From assembly GCF_902506195.1 (NCBI RefSeq), contig NZ_LR732817.1, forward strand, positions 1,892,985 through 1,956,984: 64,000 nt of DNA, in the 5' to 3' direction. A program made the translations under genes and the position numbers. Shown here piece by piece: positions 1 through 8,650 of this stretch (positions are counted from its first letter, which is position 1; the number at the start of each line of letters is the position of its first letter). Below the pieces are notes generated by a model. That model did not search any database and was not told the DNA's origin. It saw nothing but the letters and a program-made list of their open reading frames with translations. Source of the stretch: Citricoccus sp. K5 (GTDB taxonomy: Bacteria; Actinomycetota; Actinomycetes; Actinomycetales; Micrococcaceae).

Positions 1-752
1 TGCCGGGTGGTGCTGGCGTCCAGCCCCAGCTCGCGTCCCTCCTGCAGTGCCCGCGCGTCGAAGGCCAGGAAGTCCGAACACTGGCGGCCGGCCACATCGA
101 TGATCTGGATGTAGTCGCCCTTCTTGACCTCGTAGCCGATCGCCGTGCTGTGGTCGATCCGCGCGTCCAGGACCGGCTCGGCCAGCGGCGGGGGCAGCTC
201 GATCTCCCGCGGCCGGTACGGGTCCGCCCGCTGGACCTCGATCATCAGGTCGGAGGGCGGGTTCTGCTCCTCGAAGTTCATGGCCCAGGTGGGGTTCCCG
301 ACGACGGCCGTCACCGGCCGCTGCGCCGTGAACGTCTCCCGGGACCCGGCTGGGGACCAGCCGCCGAACAGGCGAACGCCGTGGGCGGCATCCGGCCGCA
401 GCCCGCGCAGGGCCAGGGCGGTGACCACGCGGGCGACCTGCTGGTTGTCAAAGGCGGAGCCCTCGGTGAGCGAGCCCAGCACCGTCGCCGGCCCATCGGC
501 CCGCAGCCCGAGGGCGGAGAAGTCCTCCCCGCCGTTGCCCAGCACGGTCAGCTCGGCGGCCTGGGCCCCGAAGCGGTCCACCACGGTGAGTTCGTCCCCG
601 GACTCGAGTTCCAGGGCGGTCACTCCTCCGGGGCGGACCCAATACCGTTCGTGTCCCGGCACCACGGGCAGCAGCCCCGGTTGCACCAATCGCGGCCTGG
701 CCAGATCGAGCGGGAGTGAAGTCAGGTCAGTGAGATCGAGGGGTGCAGTCAC
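1..752 (-). CDS. DUF1989 (urea-carboxylase-associated) domain protein, 3' end cut by window edge
   Basis: The visible part is 250 codons with no stop, running off the left edge, so this is the N-terminal portion of a longer protein. I read a GTG start at 752 preceded by a GAGGAGGG ribosome site about 6 nt away. Residues about 35-75 and 205-232 look like two copies of a DUF1989-type module. The second holds QIIDVAGRQCSDFLAFD, with a Cys near residue 225. DUF1989 proteins occur beside urea carboxylase. In actinobacteria similar N-termini precede an aminomethyltransferase (GcvT-like) domain, which would lie outside the window. The reaction cannot be told from this part. Family assignment is moderately sure; the full architecture is inference. 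Confidence 0.6.
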   Translation of the reverse strand, partial: MTAPLDLTDLTSLPLDLARPRLVQPGLLPVVPGHERYWVRPGGVTALELESGDELTVVDRFGAQAAELTVLGNGGEDFSALGLRADGPATVLGSLTEGSAFDNQQVARVVTALALRGLRPDAAHGVRLFGGWSPAGSRETFTAQRPVTAVVGNPTWAMNFEEQNPPSDLMIEVQRADPYRPREIELPPPLAEPVLDARIDHSTAIGYEVKKGDYIQIIDVAGRQCSDFLAFDARALQEGRELGLDASTTR

Positions 753-924
753 CGGTATCCCTCCTCAGGGATGTCTGAACAATGGTCGGGACGCTGTCCG
801 GTAGCGGCGTTCCCCGCACCGTAGCCCACATTCCCGGCCCATGTAAGAGGACCTTGAGAGGTCTCTGTGTTGGGCATCGAACCTCGGAGACATCAAACGG
901 AGATTCTCCATGGCCGGCCCTCCA

Positions 925-1146
925 TCACCTGCGGTCAGGTGCTCCAGGTCGGTGCCCCCGGATCAGGTGGTACACGGCATAGCCCCACAGGGCGACGCTG
1001 ACGACCAGAAGGGCCCAGTGCACCCCGTGGAGCCCTCGGTCAGGGGTGGAGAGCATGAGGATCTGAGCCACGATGTTGAAGCTCATGGCGAAGGCCAGCA
1101 GCCAGGCCACCGTGCGCGTGGGGCGCTGCTTCCAGTCGAATCCCAT
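925..1146 (-). CDS. Small two-pass membrane protein, function unknown
   Basis: This 73-residue protein starts with ATG at 1146. It has two hydrophobic segments, about residues 12-33 and 43-62, with a charged N-terminus (WKQRPTR) and a basic C-terminus (RGHRPGAPDRR), so both ends are probably cytoplasmic. No catalytic motif is visible. There is no Shine-Dalgarno sequence. Instead TATGCT lies 6 nt before the ATG, fitting a leaderless transcript like many others in this window. It stands alone between the DUF1989 gene and a GNAT gene. Small membrane proteins of this look are common in Micrococcales; I do not recognise a named family. Confidence 0.6.
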   Translation of the reverse strand: MGFDWKQRPTRTVAWLLAFAMSFNIVAQILMLSTPDRGLHGVHWALLVVSVALWGYAVYHLIRGHRPGAPDRR

Positions 1147-1158
1147 GACCCCAGCATA
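1147..1158 (-). promoter_or_regulatory. Leaderless -10 element (TATGCT) for the small membrane protein
   Basis: TATGCT (1158-1153 on the minus strand) ends 6 nt before the ATG, so transcription would begin at or next to the start codon. No convincing -35 hexamer is seen. Confidence 0.45.
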
Positions 1159-1341
1159 GGTTCGGGAACCAGCCGCGCGCCTCCGTAGGCGAATCGTCTT
1201 CGTCTGATCCGGAGCCCAGTGCCCGTCATGGACCTTTCAGGGCAGTGAGTAGGACGCTTCCACCGATGTCCTCGGCAGACCCCGGCATCACCTCCAGGCT
1301 TCACCGGTAGAGGATCGGCATGCGGCACTGCCTGGCGTCAA

Positions 1342-1854
1342 TCATTCGTTCTGCCAGCGAGTCTCGCCGTCCTTGACCACGGATGTCGGGTGCAGGCCCT
1401 GCTTGCGGGCGATGGCCGCTGACGCCGCGTGGTCGGGGTGGATGTAGGCAACATAGCGGTCGACTCCGGTCGCCGTCAGCCAGCCAATCATTGATGCTGT
1501 GGCCTCAGTGGCGAGGCCGCGGCCCTGGAATGCTGGCGAAATCACCCAGGCGATGTTGGCCTCGAACTCGTCCGCGCGACGCTCGACGGTGGCCTGCACA
1601 TATCCGACAGCGCGCCGCGAATCATGGAGGGCGACGACCCAGTTCAGCCACCACTGCGCGTTGTCGTCAGAATGGCCCAACGTTTGCACCCGGTAGAGCC
1701 TTTGCAATTGCTCCAACGTCGGCGGCGTGCCGCCGGTGAACTCGTATATCGATGGGTCAGCCAGCACAGGCAACATCTCTGGGGCGTGCTGGACGGTGAG
1801 TGGGTCGAGAACGACGCGCGTCGACTCGATCGGCTCGATGGCAGGCCAGTTCAT
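1342..1854 (-). CDS. GNAT family N-acetyltransferase (RimJ/RimL-like)
   Basis: A 170-residue GNAT enzyme of the RimJ/RimL type, which transfers acetyl from acetyl-CoA to an amine. It begins with the RVVLDPLT strand (residues 13-20) usual for this subgroup. It carries the acetyl-CoA loop QGRGLATEA at 110-118 (motif A, R/QxxGxG/A) and ends with the AASAAIARKQGL helix typical of motif B. Length is normal. A GAGGAT ribosome site lies about 7 nt before the ATG at 1854. It is monocistronic, and the substrate (ribosomal protein, antibiotic or metabolite) cannot be read from the sequence. Family is sure, substrate unknown. Confidence 0.85.
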   Translation of the reverse strand: MNWPAIEPIESTRVVLDPLTVQHAPEMLPVLADPSIYEFTGGTPPTLEQLQRLYRVQTLGHSDDNAQWWLNWVVALHDSRRAVGYVQATVERRADEFEANIAWVISPAFQGRGLATEATASMIGWLTATGVDRYVAYIHPDHAASAAIARKQGLHPTSVVKDGETRWQNE

Positions 1855-2114
1855 GGTCAGATCCTCGCACGGTGTGAGGTAGGCGCGATGACACCGCGGG
1901 AGAAGGCGACTTGCCTCAGGTAGGGAACGCTATATGGCGACGAATTTGCGCCGGACGGTCGCGGACCACAACGACCGGCCCGCTCCCATATGACGTTCCT
2001 TTACCGGACACTTCTCACTGACGCCGGCCTGGTCCTTTGCGGCCCGGAAACGTCACCGTGGCGATCTAGATTTCTTCAGTTACATCGAGTCCTGATCTCC
2101 AGGACTCGCAGGGG

Positions 2115-2837
2115 TTACAGGTGACGGTGGTACCGGCGTGGATCTTCGAGGAAGCGCCGCCAATGATGCACTAGTTCGAGGTTCTCCCACGGCACTGCGC
2201 GCAGTCCCCATGGACCGACTTCCAGAACCCGGGCTCCGGGCAGGGAGGCCAGCAGCGGGGAGTGCGTGGCCAGGAGCAATTGACTGTCACCGTTGGCCAG
2301 GCGGTCCAACAATACGGAGAGTAACCCCAGACACCCGGTAAAAGACAAGGCTGATTCGGGTTCATCCATCACCCACAGTCCGGGTCCGCGAAACCGATCG
2401 CGGACTAGGTCAAGGAACGATTCCCCGTGTGACATCTCGTGGAATGGCAGATCCGGCCGGGAGGTTCTGGGGTTCGTTTCGAGATACGTGAAGAATCCGT
2501 GCATCGTCTCTGCGCGCAAGAAGTACCCGCGACGGCTGGCGCCGGGGTTCCGGATCAGATGCAACTGTTCGTCCAGTGCAGACTCACTCCGACGAGTCGA
2601 ATGCTCGGCACCTGTGGATCCGCCTTCGGCCGAGAGCCCGTAGGCGCTGGCGATGGCTTCGACGATGGTGGATTTTCCCGAGCCGTTCTCCCCCACCAGA
2701 ACGGTGGCCGATCCCATTTCCAGCCCCTCATCCCACAGTTGCCGAACGGGTGCCAGCGTCCCGGGCCACGCACTGCGGTCAAGTTCGGCGTTCTGATGCG
2801 TGCGTACCTGGCGCACCGGCAGACGAGACAGATTCAT
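2115..2837 (-). CDS. Solitary AAA/ABC-type ATPase (SMC/RecF-like fold)
   Basis: I take the ATG at 2837, giving 240 residues; an in-frame ATG at 2858 would add seven. It has Walker A GENGSGKS (49-56), an ABC-like signature SHGES (136-140), Walker B LWVMDEPES (154-162) and an H-loop ATHSP near 190. The whole protein is one ATPase head with no inserted coiled coil, resembling the AAA_21 predicted ATPases. Such heads occur alone or with nuclease partners in defence systems, but no nuclease or partner is adjacent. The flanking DNA (1855-2114 and 2838-3079) is somewhat less GC-rich than its surroundings and holds no gene, so recent acquisition is possible but unproven. Confidence 0.8.
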   Translation of the reverse strand: MNLSRLPVRQVRTHQNAELDRSAWPGTLAPVRQLWDEGLEMGSATVLVGENGSGKSTIVEAIASAYGLSAEGGSTGAEHSTRRSESALDEQLHLIRNPGASRRGYFLRAETMHGFFTYLETNPRTSRPDLPFHEMSHGESFLDLVRDRFRGPGLWVMDEPESALSFTGCLGLLSVLLDRLANGDSQLLLATHSPLLASLPGARVLEVGPWGLRAVPWENLELVHHWRRFLEDPRRYHRHL

Positions 2838-3079
2838 AGTTCCAGCATCACAGATCAACTTGGCTGCGCGTCGATGATCTGCAATCCGAGCGATTACAGA
2901 CTCTCTTGCGATGGAGACCCGGGTATCTACCCCTCGCCGTCACATCAACCAACTTTCAAAGCCGCGCCAGTTGACCGTTGAGGATCCCGCACCGGGCCCC
3001 GATGCGGCACGCGGAGCTGGAGCGACGGCTGCCGGCTTCGGATTGCGTGCCGGCGTTCGGTGCTGACAGGATCGGTCCT

Positions 3080-3643
3080 GTGGCCGCATCGCAACAGTCC
3101 CTCCGTGCCGCCGTCTTCCTCGGGCTGAGCGTCGACGGCCGCATCGCGCGGCCCGATGGCGACCTCGAGTGGCTGACCAGACGCGGCACCGCCGCCGGGG
3201 ACGCAGGCTTCACGCCCTTCGTGGAGTCAGTTGACGCGGTAGTGATGGGCCGACGAACCTACGAGGCCATCGCTTCCGACGAGCACTGGCCCTACCTCGA
3301 TCGGCCGATGCATGTGATCAGCACGACCCTCGCAGCAGACGGAGATCCCCGGATCACCGTGCATCGCTCCGGCGAGGCGGCCATCGACGCGCTGCAGCGG
3401 GACGGGCACCGGCGCGTCTACGTCGACGGTGGCGAGACCATCCGCTGGTTCCTTGCCTCCGAACTTGTCGACGAGCTCACGCTCTCCCCCGTGCCCGTGC
3501 TCATCGGCGACGGGCCCTCACTGTTCGGGCCGCTTGGCGGAGACGTGCATCTCGAGCATGTCCGCACCGCGGTTCTCGTCGGCGGGATGGTCCAGACCAC
3601 CTACCGCGTCTTGGGCGGACCGACGCCGCCCGCAGCCAAGTAG
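3080..3643 (+). CDS. Dihydrofolate reductase-like / RibD C-terminal domain reductase
   Basis: The frame is open from a TTG at 2978, but recognisable homology begins at AAVFLGLSVDGRIA. I therefore place the start at GTG 3080 (187 residues). A CAGGAT hexamer lies 7 nt upstream, compatible with a leaderless start. The domain shows the RibD-C/DHFR-like nucleotide-binding elements: DAVVMGRRTYE, a VYVDGGETIRWF stretch where NADPH binds, and ELTLSPVPVLIGDGPSLFG near the end. These stand-alone proteins are NADPH-dependent reductases of mostly unknown substrate; there is no riboflavin gene nearby. It ends in a strong hairpin. Confidence 0.8.
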   Translation: MAASQQSLRAAVFLGLSVDGRIARPDGDLEWLTRRGTAAGDAGFTPFVESVDAVVMGRRTYEAIASDEHWPYLDRPMHVISTTLAADGDPRITVHRSGEAAIDALQRDGHRRVYVDGGETIRWFLASELVDELTLSPVPVLIGDGPSLFGPLGGDVHLEHVRTAVLVGGMVQTTYRVLGGPTPPAAK

Positions 3644-3670
3644 GGCAAGCGGGTCTCACCCCGCTTGCCC
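3643..3670 (+). terminator. Perfect 11-bp hairpin overlapping the stop codon
   Basis: Arms 3643-3653 (GGGCAAGCGGG) and 3660-3670 are perfect complements around a 6-nt loop. The first arm begins on the last base of the TAG stop. No T tract follows, as is usual for other hairpins in this window. Confidence 0.65.
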
Positions 3671-3863
3671 GTCCCGTAAGCTCAACCCCCACCGGACATT
3701 CCTGCTCACGACATGGTGACATGAATACAGCCCTTAGACGGCGTCCCGGTTGACCACCCGTCCGGTGAGGTGTCCGGTGACAGCACAGCATCCGAAACAG
3801 GGTCCAGTCAGCCAGGACGATTCCGGACCGATGTGCACGCCCAACCGGCACCCAGGATCCCGG

Positions 3864-3875
3864 TACGGTGAGTCC
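3864..3875 (+). promoter_or_regulatory. Leaderless -10 element (TACGGT) for the NYN protein
   Basis: TACGGT at 3864-3869 lies 6 nt before ATG 3876. No Shine-Dalgarno sequence is present. Confidence 0.4.
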
Positions 3876-4721
3876 ATGACCGAAACCTCCAGCGCCACCA
3901 CCCGGATCGCCGTGCTGATCGACTGTGACAACGTCTCCCCCACCCACGCAGGTGCCGTGCTGGAGGAGCTCGCCACCTACGGCACGCCGACCATCAAACG
4001 GGCCTACGGGGACTGGACCACCAACCAGCTCAGCGGCTGGAAGAATGAGCTGAACCGGCTGGCCATCCAGCCGACCCAGCAGTTCTCCTACACCGTGGGC
4101 AAGAACTCCACCGACTCGGCCCTCATCATCGACGCCATGGACCTGCTCTGGATGGGCAACGTCGAGGCGTTCGCCATCGTGTCCTCAGATTCGGACTTCA
4201 CCCGCCTGGCCACCCGGCTGCGCGAATCCGGCAAACGCGTCATCGGTCTCGGCGAGCGCAAGACCCCGGAGTCCCTGCGCAATGCCGTGGACCAGTTCAT
4301 CTACCTCGAGCTGCTCGGGGGCACCCCGGAGGAGGACTCAGCTCCGTCCCGACGGGCCACGCGCCGGGGCCGCCGGGGCGGCGCCGCGAACGACAACGAC
4401 ACCGATGCCGCCGATGGAACTGCCGACGTTCCTGTCGCCGTCGACACACCCGATGCACCCGATGCACTCGACGATGACCGCGTGCGGATCAACCTGGAGA
4501 GCGCTCTGGCCAAGGCCATCAACGCCACCAGCGGTGACGACGGTTGGGCCTCCCTGAGCCGCGTCGGACAGCACCTGAGCCGCACCCACGTGGACTTCGA
4601 CCCCCGTGACTTCGGGCATCAGAAGCTGAGCACCCTGGTGTCCGAACAGCCCTACCTGGAACACCGCACGGCCGATTCCCGCATGCAGGTCCGCCTCAAG
4701 CAGGGCAGAAACCGGATGTGA
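3876..4721 (+). CDS. NYN-domain (PIN-like) protein with C-terminal LOTUS/OST-HTH domain
   Basis: The frame is open from 3750, but the family start MTETSS is at ATG 3876 (281 residues). Residues about 11-150 form a NYN/LabA-like PIN-fold nuclease domain with the expected acidic cluster: D16 and D18 in VLIDCDNV, D80 in KNSTDSALIID, and D105/D107 in VSSDSDF. An Arg/Gly- then Asp/Ala-rich linker (about 155-210) follows. Residues about 213-281 form an OST-HTH/LOTUS domain (DDGWASLSRVGQHL, DFDPRDFGHQKLSTLV). NYN domains are predicted metal-dependent ribonucleases, and LOTUS domains bind RNA, notably G-quadruplexes in eukaryotic members. Together they suggest a cytoplasmic RNA-processing or decay factor; the target is unknown. 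Confidence 0.85.
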   Translation: MTETSSATTRIAVLIDCDNVSPTHAGAVLEELATYGTPTIKRAYGDWTTNQLSGWKNELNRLAIQPTQQFSYTVGKNSTDSALIIDAMDLLWMGNVEAFAIVSSDSDFTRLATRLRESGKRVIGLGERKTPESLRNAVDQFIYLELLGGTPEEDSAPSRRATRRGRRGGAANDNDTDAADGTADVPVAVDTPDAPDALDDDRVRINLESALAKAINATSGDDGWASLSRVGQHLSRTHVDFDPRDFGHQKLSTLVSEQPYLEHRTADSRMQVRLKQGRNRM

Positions 4722-4757
4722 CCGTCCCCCACCGGCTATCCGCCGGAACTTTCGGGA

Positions 4758-4770
4758 TACCCTGACCGGC
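4758..4770 (+). promoter_or_regulatory. Leaderless -10 element (TACCCT) for the M20 peptidase-MFS operon
   Basis: TACCCT at 4758-4763 lies 7 nt before ATG 4771. There is no ribosome binding site between them. Confidence 0.4.
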
Positions 4771-6237
4771 ATGCCTGTATCTCCCGTCACACCTCGGCCC
4801 GGTGCCGGCCACCGCCTGGCTGAGCTGATCCGTCTCCGCACCGTCTCCGCCCTGCAGGGTGAGCCGGAGCAGTCCGCCGTCGCCGCGGATTTCGAGGCGT
4901 TCCCGGAGCTCATGGCCCGGCTCTACCCACTCGTCCACCAACGGCTGGATCACGAGGTCGTGGATTCCACCGGCCTGCTGTTCCGCTGGCGCGGTGCCCG
5001 TGCCGCAGACCCCCTGGTCCTCATGGCGCATTGGGATGTGGTCCCGGCACCCGCGGACCAGGCCGAGTGGACTGCCGTGGGCTGGGAGGCGGACCCGTTC
5101 GCCGGCACCGAGGACACCGTGTCCGGCGAACCGGTGGTGAGGGGCCGTGGCGCCCTCGATGACAAGGGACCCCTCGTGGCCGTCCTGGAGGCGGTGGAGA
5201 ACCTCCTGGCCGCAGGATTCACTCCGGATCACGATGTCTGGCTGGTCTTCGGCGGCGACGAGGAGGTCGGTGGACGCAACGCGGCGGCCATCTCGGACCT
5301 GCTTCGCGAGCGCCTGCAGGAGGAACAGGGCCAAGGCGCCGAACCGTGGCTGGTCCTCGACGAGGGGGGCGCGGTGGTTCCCGCACCGCTGCCCTTCGTC
5401 CAGGGCACATGCGCCATGGTGGGCCTCGCCGAGAAGGGCCAGGCCCAGTTGCGGCTCACCGTCTCCGGCGCCGGCGGCCACGCCTCCTCCCCGCCCTCTG
5501 GATCCCCCATCCCACGCCTGGCCCGCGCCCTGCGCCGGCTGGAACGGCGGCCCTTCCCGGCCCGGCTGAACGGCACGACGTCGGCCATGCTCGGCGCGCT
5601 CGCTCCCCTCGCCTCCGGGGCGGCAGGCCGCGCCCTGCCGTGGGCTCTCCGCTCCGGGACCATGGCGGCCCGGGCACTGGGCGCGATGGGCGGTGAGGCG
5701 GCCGCCTTGGTGCGCACCACCGTGGCCCAGACCAGGCTGGACGCCGGGACGGCGAACAACGTGCTGCCCTCCACGGCCACTGCCGTCCTGGATTGCCGCA
5801 TCGTGCCCGGGGAGACCGTGGCCGGGGTCCGGGACGGCATCGTCCACCGCATCGCCGACCCCGGAGTGCAGGTCGAGCTCCTCCACGGGCAGGACCCCTC
5901 GGACGAATCGCCCGCGGAAGGTGACCGGTTCGCGGCCTTGGAGGCCGCCGTCGGGACCTCCTGGCCGGATGCGACGACCGTGCCCTACCTGTTGATGGCC
6001 GCCACCGACTCCCGGCATTTCCATGCCTGGTGCCGCCACGTCTACCGGTTCGCCCCACTGTGGATGGATGACGCTCAAAGGGCCTCCATCCATGGGGAGA
6101 ACGAGTGGGTGTCCGTGGCCTCGCTGGAGCGGGGTGAACGCTTCCACCGCGGTCTCATCACCGCCCGAGGCGGCCGCTTCCCCGACTCGGCCGAGGCGGC
6201 TCCCGGCGCCATGACGGCACCCGGCGGCCAGGGGTGA
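4771..6237 (+). CDS. M20-family metallopeptidase (carboxypeptidase S / dipeptidase-like)
   Basis: A 488-residue member of the M20 di-zinc hydrolases, which cut dipeptides or N-acyl amino acids. Metal and catalytic residues are in place: H87 and D89 in LMAHWDVVPAP, bridging D130 in GRGALDDKG, general base E164/E165 in GGDEEVGG, and a late His in SIHGENE. The long spacing and the AEWTAVGWEADPF segment resemble carboxypeptidase S/PM20D1 more than DapE, so it is unlikely to duplicate the dapE at 38.1-39.3 kb. No signal peptide is seen, so it is cytoplasmic. Its stop overlaps the GTG of the MFS gene by 4 bp (GTGA), so a transporter and a peptidase are made together; uptake and hydrolysis of a peptide or amide is a reasonable inference. 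Confidence 0.85.
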   Translation: MPVSPVTPRPGAGHRLAELIRLRTVSALQGEPEQSAVAADFEAFPELMARLYPLVHQRLDHEVVDSTGLLFRWRGARAADPLVLMAHWDVVPAPADQAEWTAVGWEADPFAGTEDTVSGEPVVRGRGALDDKGPLVAVLEAVENLLAAGFTPDHDVWLVFGGDEEVGGRNAAAISDLLRERLQEEQGQGAEPWLVLDEGGAVVPAPLPFVQGTCAMVGLAEKGQAQLRLTVSGAGGHASSPPSGSPIPRLARALRRLERRPFPARLNGTTSAMLGALAPLASGAAGRALPWALRSGTMAARALGAMGGEAAALVRTTVAQTRLDAGTANNVLPSTATAVLDCRIVPGETVAGVRDGIVHRIADPGVQVELLHGQDPSDESPAEGDRFAALEAAVGTSWPDATTVPYLLMAATDSRHFHAWCRHVYRFAPLWMDDAQRASIHGENEWVSVASLERGERFHRGLITARGGRFPDSAEAAPGAMTAPGGQG

Positions 6238-7763
6238 AGGCGGCCCTCCGGCGCCGGCAGGGAGGCGCGCTGCTCTTCGGCGGGCTGGCCTCCGTCGTGG
6301 GGTTCCTCGCCTTCGTCGAGTTCACCTCCGGGGTGCTGCAGGGCTACTACGCGCCCCTGCTGACGGACATCGCCCGGCACCTCGGGGTGAACGACGCGGA
6401 CGTGAACTGGCTGGAGGGTTCCCAGTTGATGCTGTCCGCGCTGGTGGTGCCGATGCTCTCCAAGCTCGGAGACCAGGTGGGCCACCGGAAGGTGCTGATC
6501 TGGTCCACCGCCGTGACCCTGGCCGCGTCGATCGCCCTCGTGGTGGCGCCCGTGTTCTGGGTGTTCCTGGTCGCGTGGGCCTTCCAGGGGTTCTATGTGG
6601 TGTGGCTGCCGTTGGAGATCGCCCTGGTCTACGTCCGGACCGTGGCACGAGAGGACGCCGCTGCGGCAGCTTCGGGGCCGGCGGCGTTGACGCGGCGGGC
6701 CGCCGCCGTGCTGGTCGGGGCCCTGGAGGTCGGAGCCATCGCCGGAGCCCTGGCCGCCGGCGCTCTGGTGGACACCATGGATGTCCAGGCCGTGCTGGCG
6801 GTCCCGGCCGTCGTGGTGGGACTGTGCCTGGTGGCCATCATCCTCGGGGTCGAGGAGACTCCCGGGGCCTCGCTGGCGAACTTCCGCCGCCGGGATTTCG
6901 ATATGGCCGGGCTGTTCTGGGTCACGGTGGCCCTCGTCCTGATCATGGGGTCGCTGTTCGTGCTGCGGGGTGCCGGCCTCGCACCGGACCGCCCCGGGTT
7001 CTGGCTCTCGGTGCTGATGCTCGTGGCCGGCGCACTCGCGCTGGTGCGGTTCGTCCGGATCGAGCGTCAGCATCCCGATCCCCTGATCGACATCCGCATG
7101 TTCACCGATCCCGCCCTGTGGCCGGTCTTCGCCACCGCCGGCCTGTTCGGGGTCTCGGTCCTCGGCGCCCAGGCCCCGCTGTCCACGTTCGCCCGGACCG
7201 ACCCCGGGATCTACGGCTATGGACTGGGGACCACCGGTTTCCAGACCTCCCTCATCATCGGCACCTATCTCATCGCCATGGTGGCCGGGGCCGGCCTGCT
7301 GCCGGTGGCCTCACGGTGGACGAGCCCGAGGCTGGCCCTGTTGTGCGCCACCCTGTGCGTGGCGGTCGGATTCGGCCTGTTCCTGCCATTCCATGACCAG
7401 ATCGGGCAGGTGGTGGCGAACATGGTGGTGGTGGGCCTCGGTTCCGGCGCCCTGGTGGCGTCCTTGCCGGCGGCGGCCGCCGCGGCCGCCCCGCGGGAAC
7501 AGACGGGCGTGGCCACGGGACTGACCAACTCGGTCAAGACCGTGGGCGGCGCGGTGGCCTCCTGCATCTTCGGGCTGGCACTGGCCACCACCGCCGCGGC
7601 GGGGATACCGGGCCCCGAGGTCGTTCCGGAGATCACGGGAACTCCCGACGTCGGCACGGCCGGTTCGTTCTCCGGTTACCTCACCGTGTGGATCGTCTGC
7701 TCGGCCACGGCCTTGGCGGCCGCGGTCCTGTTGCTGTTCGTCCCGAAGAAGGCGTTCCAGTAA
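6234..7763 (+). CDS. MFS transporter, DHA2-like (about 14 transmembrane segments)
   Basis: This 509-residue, strongly hydrophobic protein starts at a GTG overlapping the peptidase stop (GTGA). Features of the major facilitator superfamily include KLGDQVGHRKVLIW after the second helix (motif A) and VGLGSGALVASLPAAAAAAAP in the second half. The helix count (about 14) fits the DHA2 drug:H+ antiporter group. It may export a compound or take up the substrate or product of the coupled M20 peptidase; the sequence does not decide. It ends convergently, 52 bp from hemD, with no obvious hairpin between. Confidence 0.82.
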   Translation: MKAALRRRQGGALLFGGLASVVGFLAFVEFTSGVLQGYYAPLLTDIARHLGVNDADVNWLEGSQLMLSALVVPMLSKLGDQVGHRKVLIWSTAVTLAASIALVVAPVFWVFLVAWAFQGFYVVWLPLEIALVYVRTVAREDAAAAASGPAALTRRAAAVLVGALEVGAIAGALAAGALVDTMDVQAVLAVPAVVVGLCLVAIILGVEETPGASLANFRRRDFDMAGLFWVTVALVLIMGSLFVLRGAGLAPDRPGFWLSVLMLVAGALALVRFVRIERQHPDPLIDIRMFTDPALWPVFATAGLFGVSVLGAQAPLSTFARTDPGIYGYGLGTTGFQTSLIIGTYLIAMVAGAGLLPVASRWTSPRLALLCATLCVAVGFGLFLPFHDQIGQVVANMVVVGLGSGALVASLPAAAAAAAPREQTGVATGLTNSVKTVGGAVASCIFGLALATTAAAGIPGPEVVPEITGTPDVGTAGSFSGYLTVWIVCSATALAAAVLLLFVPKKAFQ

Positions 7764-7815
7764 GTACAGAGCATGGTGGCGCAGTCACCGGCGGCGGGCC
7801 GGATGATCCCGTGGG

Positions 7816-8643
7816 CTAGACGCGATGGCCGAGGTCCAACGCGGCCAGGACCCCGGGGGCGTCCGGGCTCGGTGCGGTGCCGGCCAGGTCCAGGCACTCC
7901 TCAGCGGCCGCCCGGGCCGTGGGCTGGCCGAGGGCGATGAAGCGGGTGCCGGCCGGGACGGCGGTGCCGCGGCGGCGGACCAGCTCCCGCACCGCGCTCG
8001 GACTCGTCAGCACGACGTCGGCCCCAGGCAGGTCGTCGACAGTCGCCAGGGCATCCACGGACGCCGGGCCCTCGCCCGCCAGCCCGGCCAGCAACCGCCG
8101 CTCCGTGTCCGCCGGATAGGGCACGGTGCGGTAGGCCTGCACGTGGTGGACCTCCCAGCCGCGTTCGGCCAGCCCCTCCGCGACCTCGTCGGTGGCCAGG
8201 GCGGACTGCGGCAACAACAGGACTCGACGGGGAGTCTCACCCGGCGGCGGGAACTGCGCGAGGATCCCGGCGGCGGAGGCGTCGCCCTCCGGCATCCAGG
8301 GGACCTGGGTGCAGCCGGCCTCGGCCAGGACGCGGGCGGTCCCCGGGCCGGTGACGGCCACCCGGATGCCGGCATCCACCTGTCCGTCCCAGCCGGCGCG
8401 GACCAGGGCCCGGACGGTGTTCGGGCTGGTGAGGACCAGCCACGCCGGGACGGGTGCCGGCCGCTCATCAGAAGCCAAGTCCCGCACGATGCAACGGAGC
8501 CCCGCCAAGTCCTCCGGCAACGCGAAATCGGTCAGAGGAAGGAAGAAGATCCGGTAGCCGGCTTCGGCCAGGCCGGCCTCGACCGCCCCGGCCTGGGCCG
8601 GTTGACGGGTCAGGATCACGGGACGGCTGGCAGCCACGGGCAT
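7816..8643 (-). CDS. hemD: Uroporphyrinogen-III synthase
   Basis: HemD closes and inverts ring D of hydroxymethylbilane to give uroporphyrinogen III. This family is poorly conserved. Support comes from position directly after hemC and from LVLTSPNTVRALV, the YRTVPYP segment, VVLTSPSAVRELV and FIALGQPTARAA, which mark the two Rossmann-like lobes. I chose ATG 8643 (MPVAASRPVILTRQ, 275 residues), 7 nt after the hemC stop; an upstream in-frame ATG at 8703 would overlap hemC. It is the last gene of the chdC-cpfC-hemC-hemD run. In many Micrococcales hemB and hemL come next, but here an unrelated convergent operon follows. Confidence 0.88.
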   Translation of the reverse strand: MPVAASRPVILTRQPAQAGAVEAGLAEAGYRIFFLPLTDFALPEDLAGLRCIVRDLASDERPAPVPAWLVLTSPNTVRALVRAGWDGQVDAGIRVAVTGPGTARVLAEAGCTQVPWMPEGDASAAGILAQFPPPGETPRRVLLLPQSALATDEVAEGLAERGWEVHHVQAYRTVPYPADTERRLLAGLAGEGPASVDALATVDDLPGADVVLTSPSAVRELVRRRGTAVPAGTRFIALGQPTARAAAEECLDLAGTAPSPDAPGVLAALDLGHRV

Positions 8644-8650
8644 CAAGAGG

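Noticed and set aside
843-880. Weak hairpin AGAGGACC...GGTCTCT after the DUF1989 start region
   Set aside because: Needs a bulge, has no T tract and does not sit at a gene end in the right orientation.
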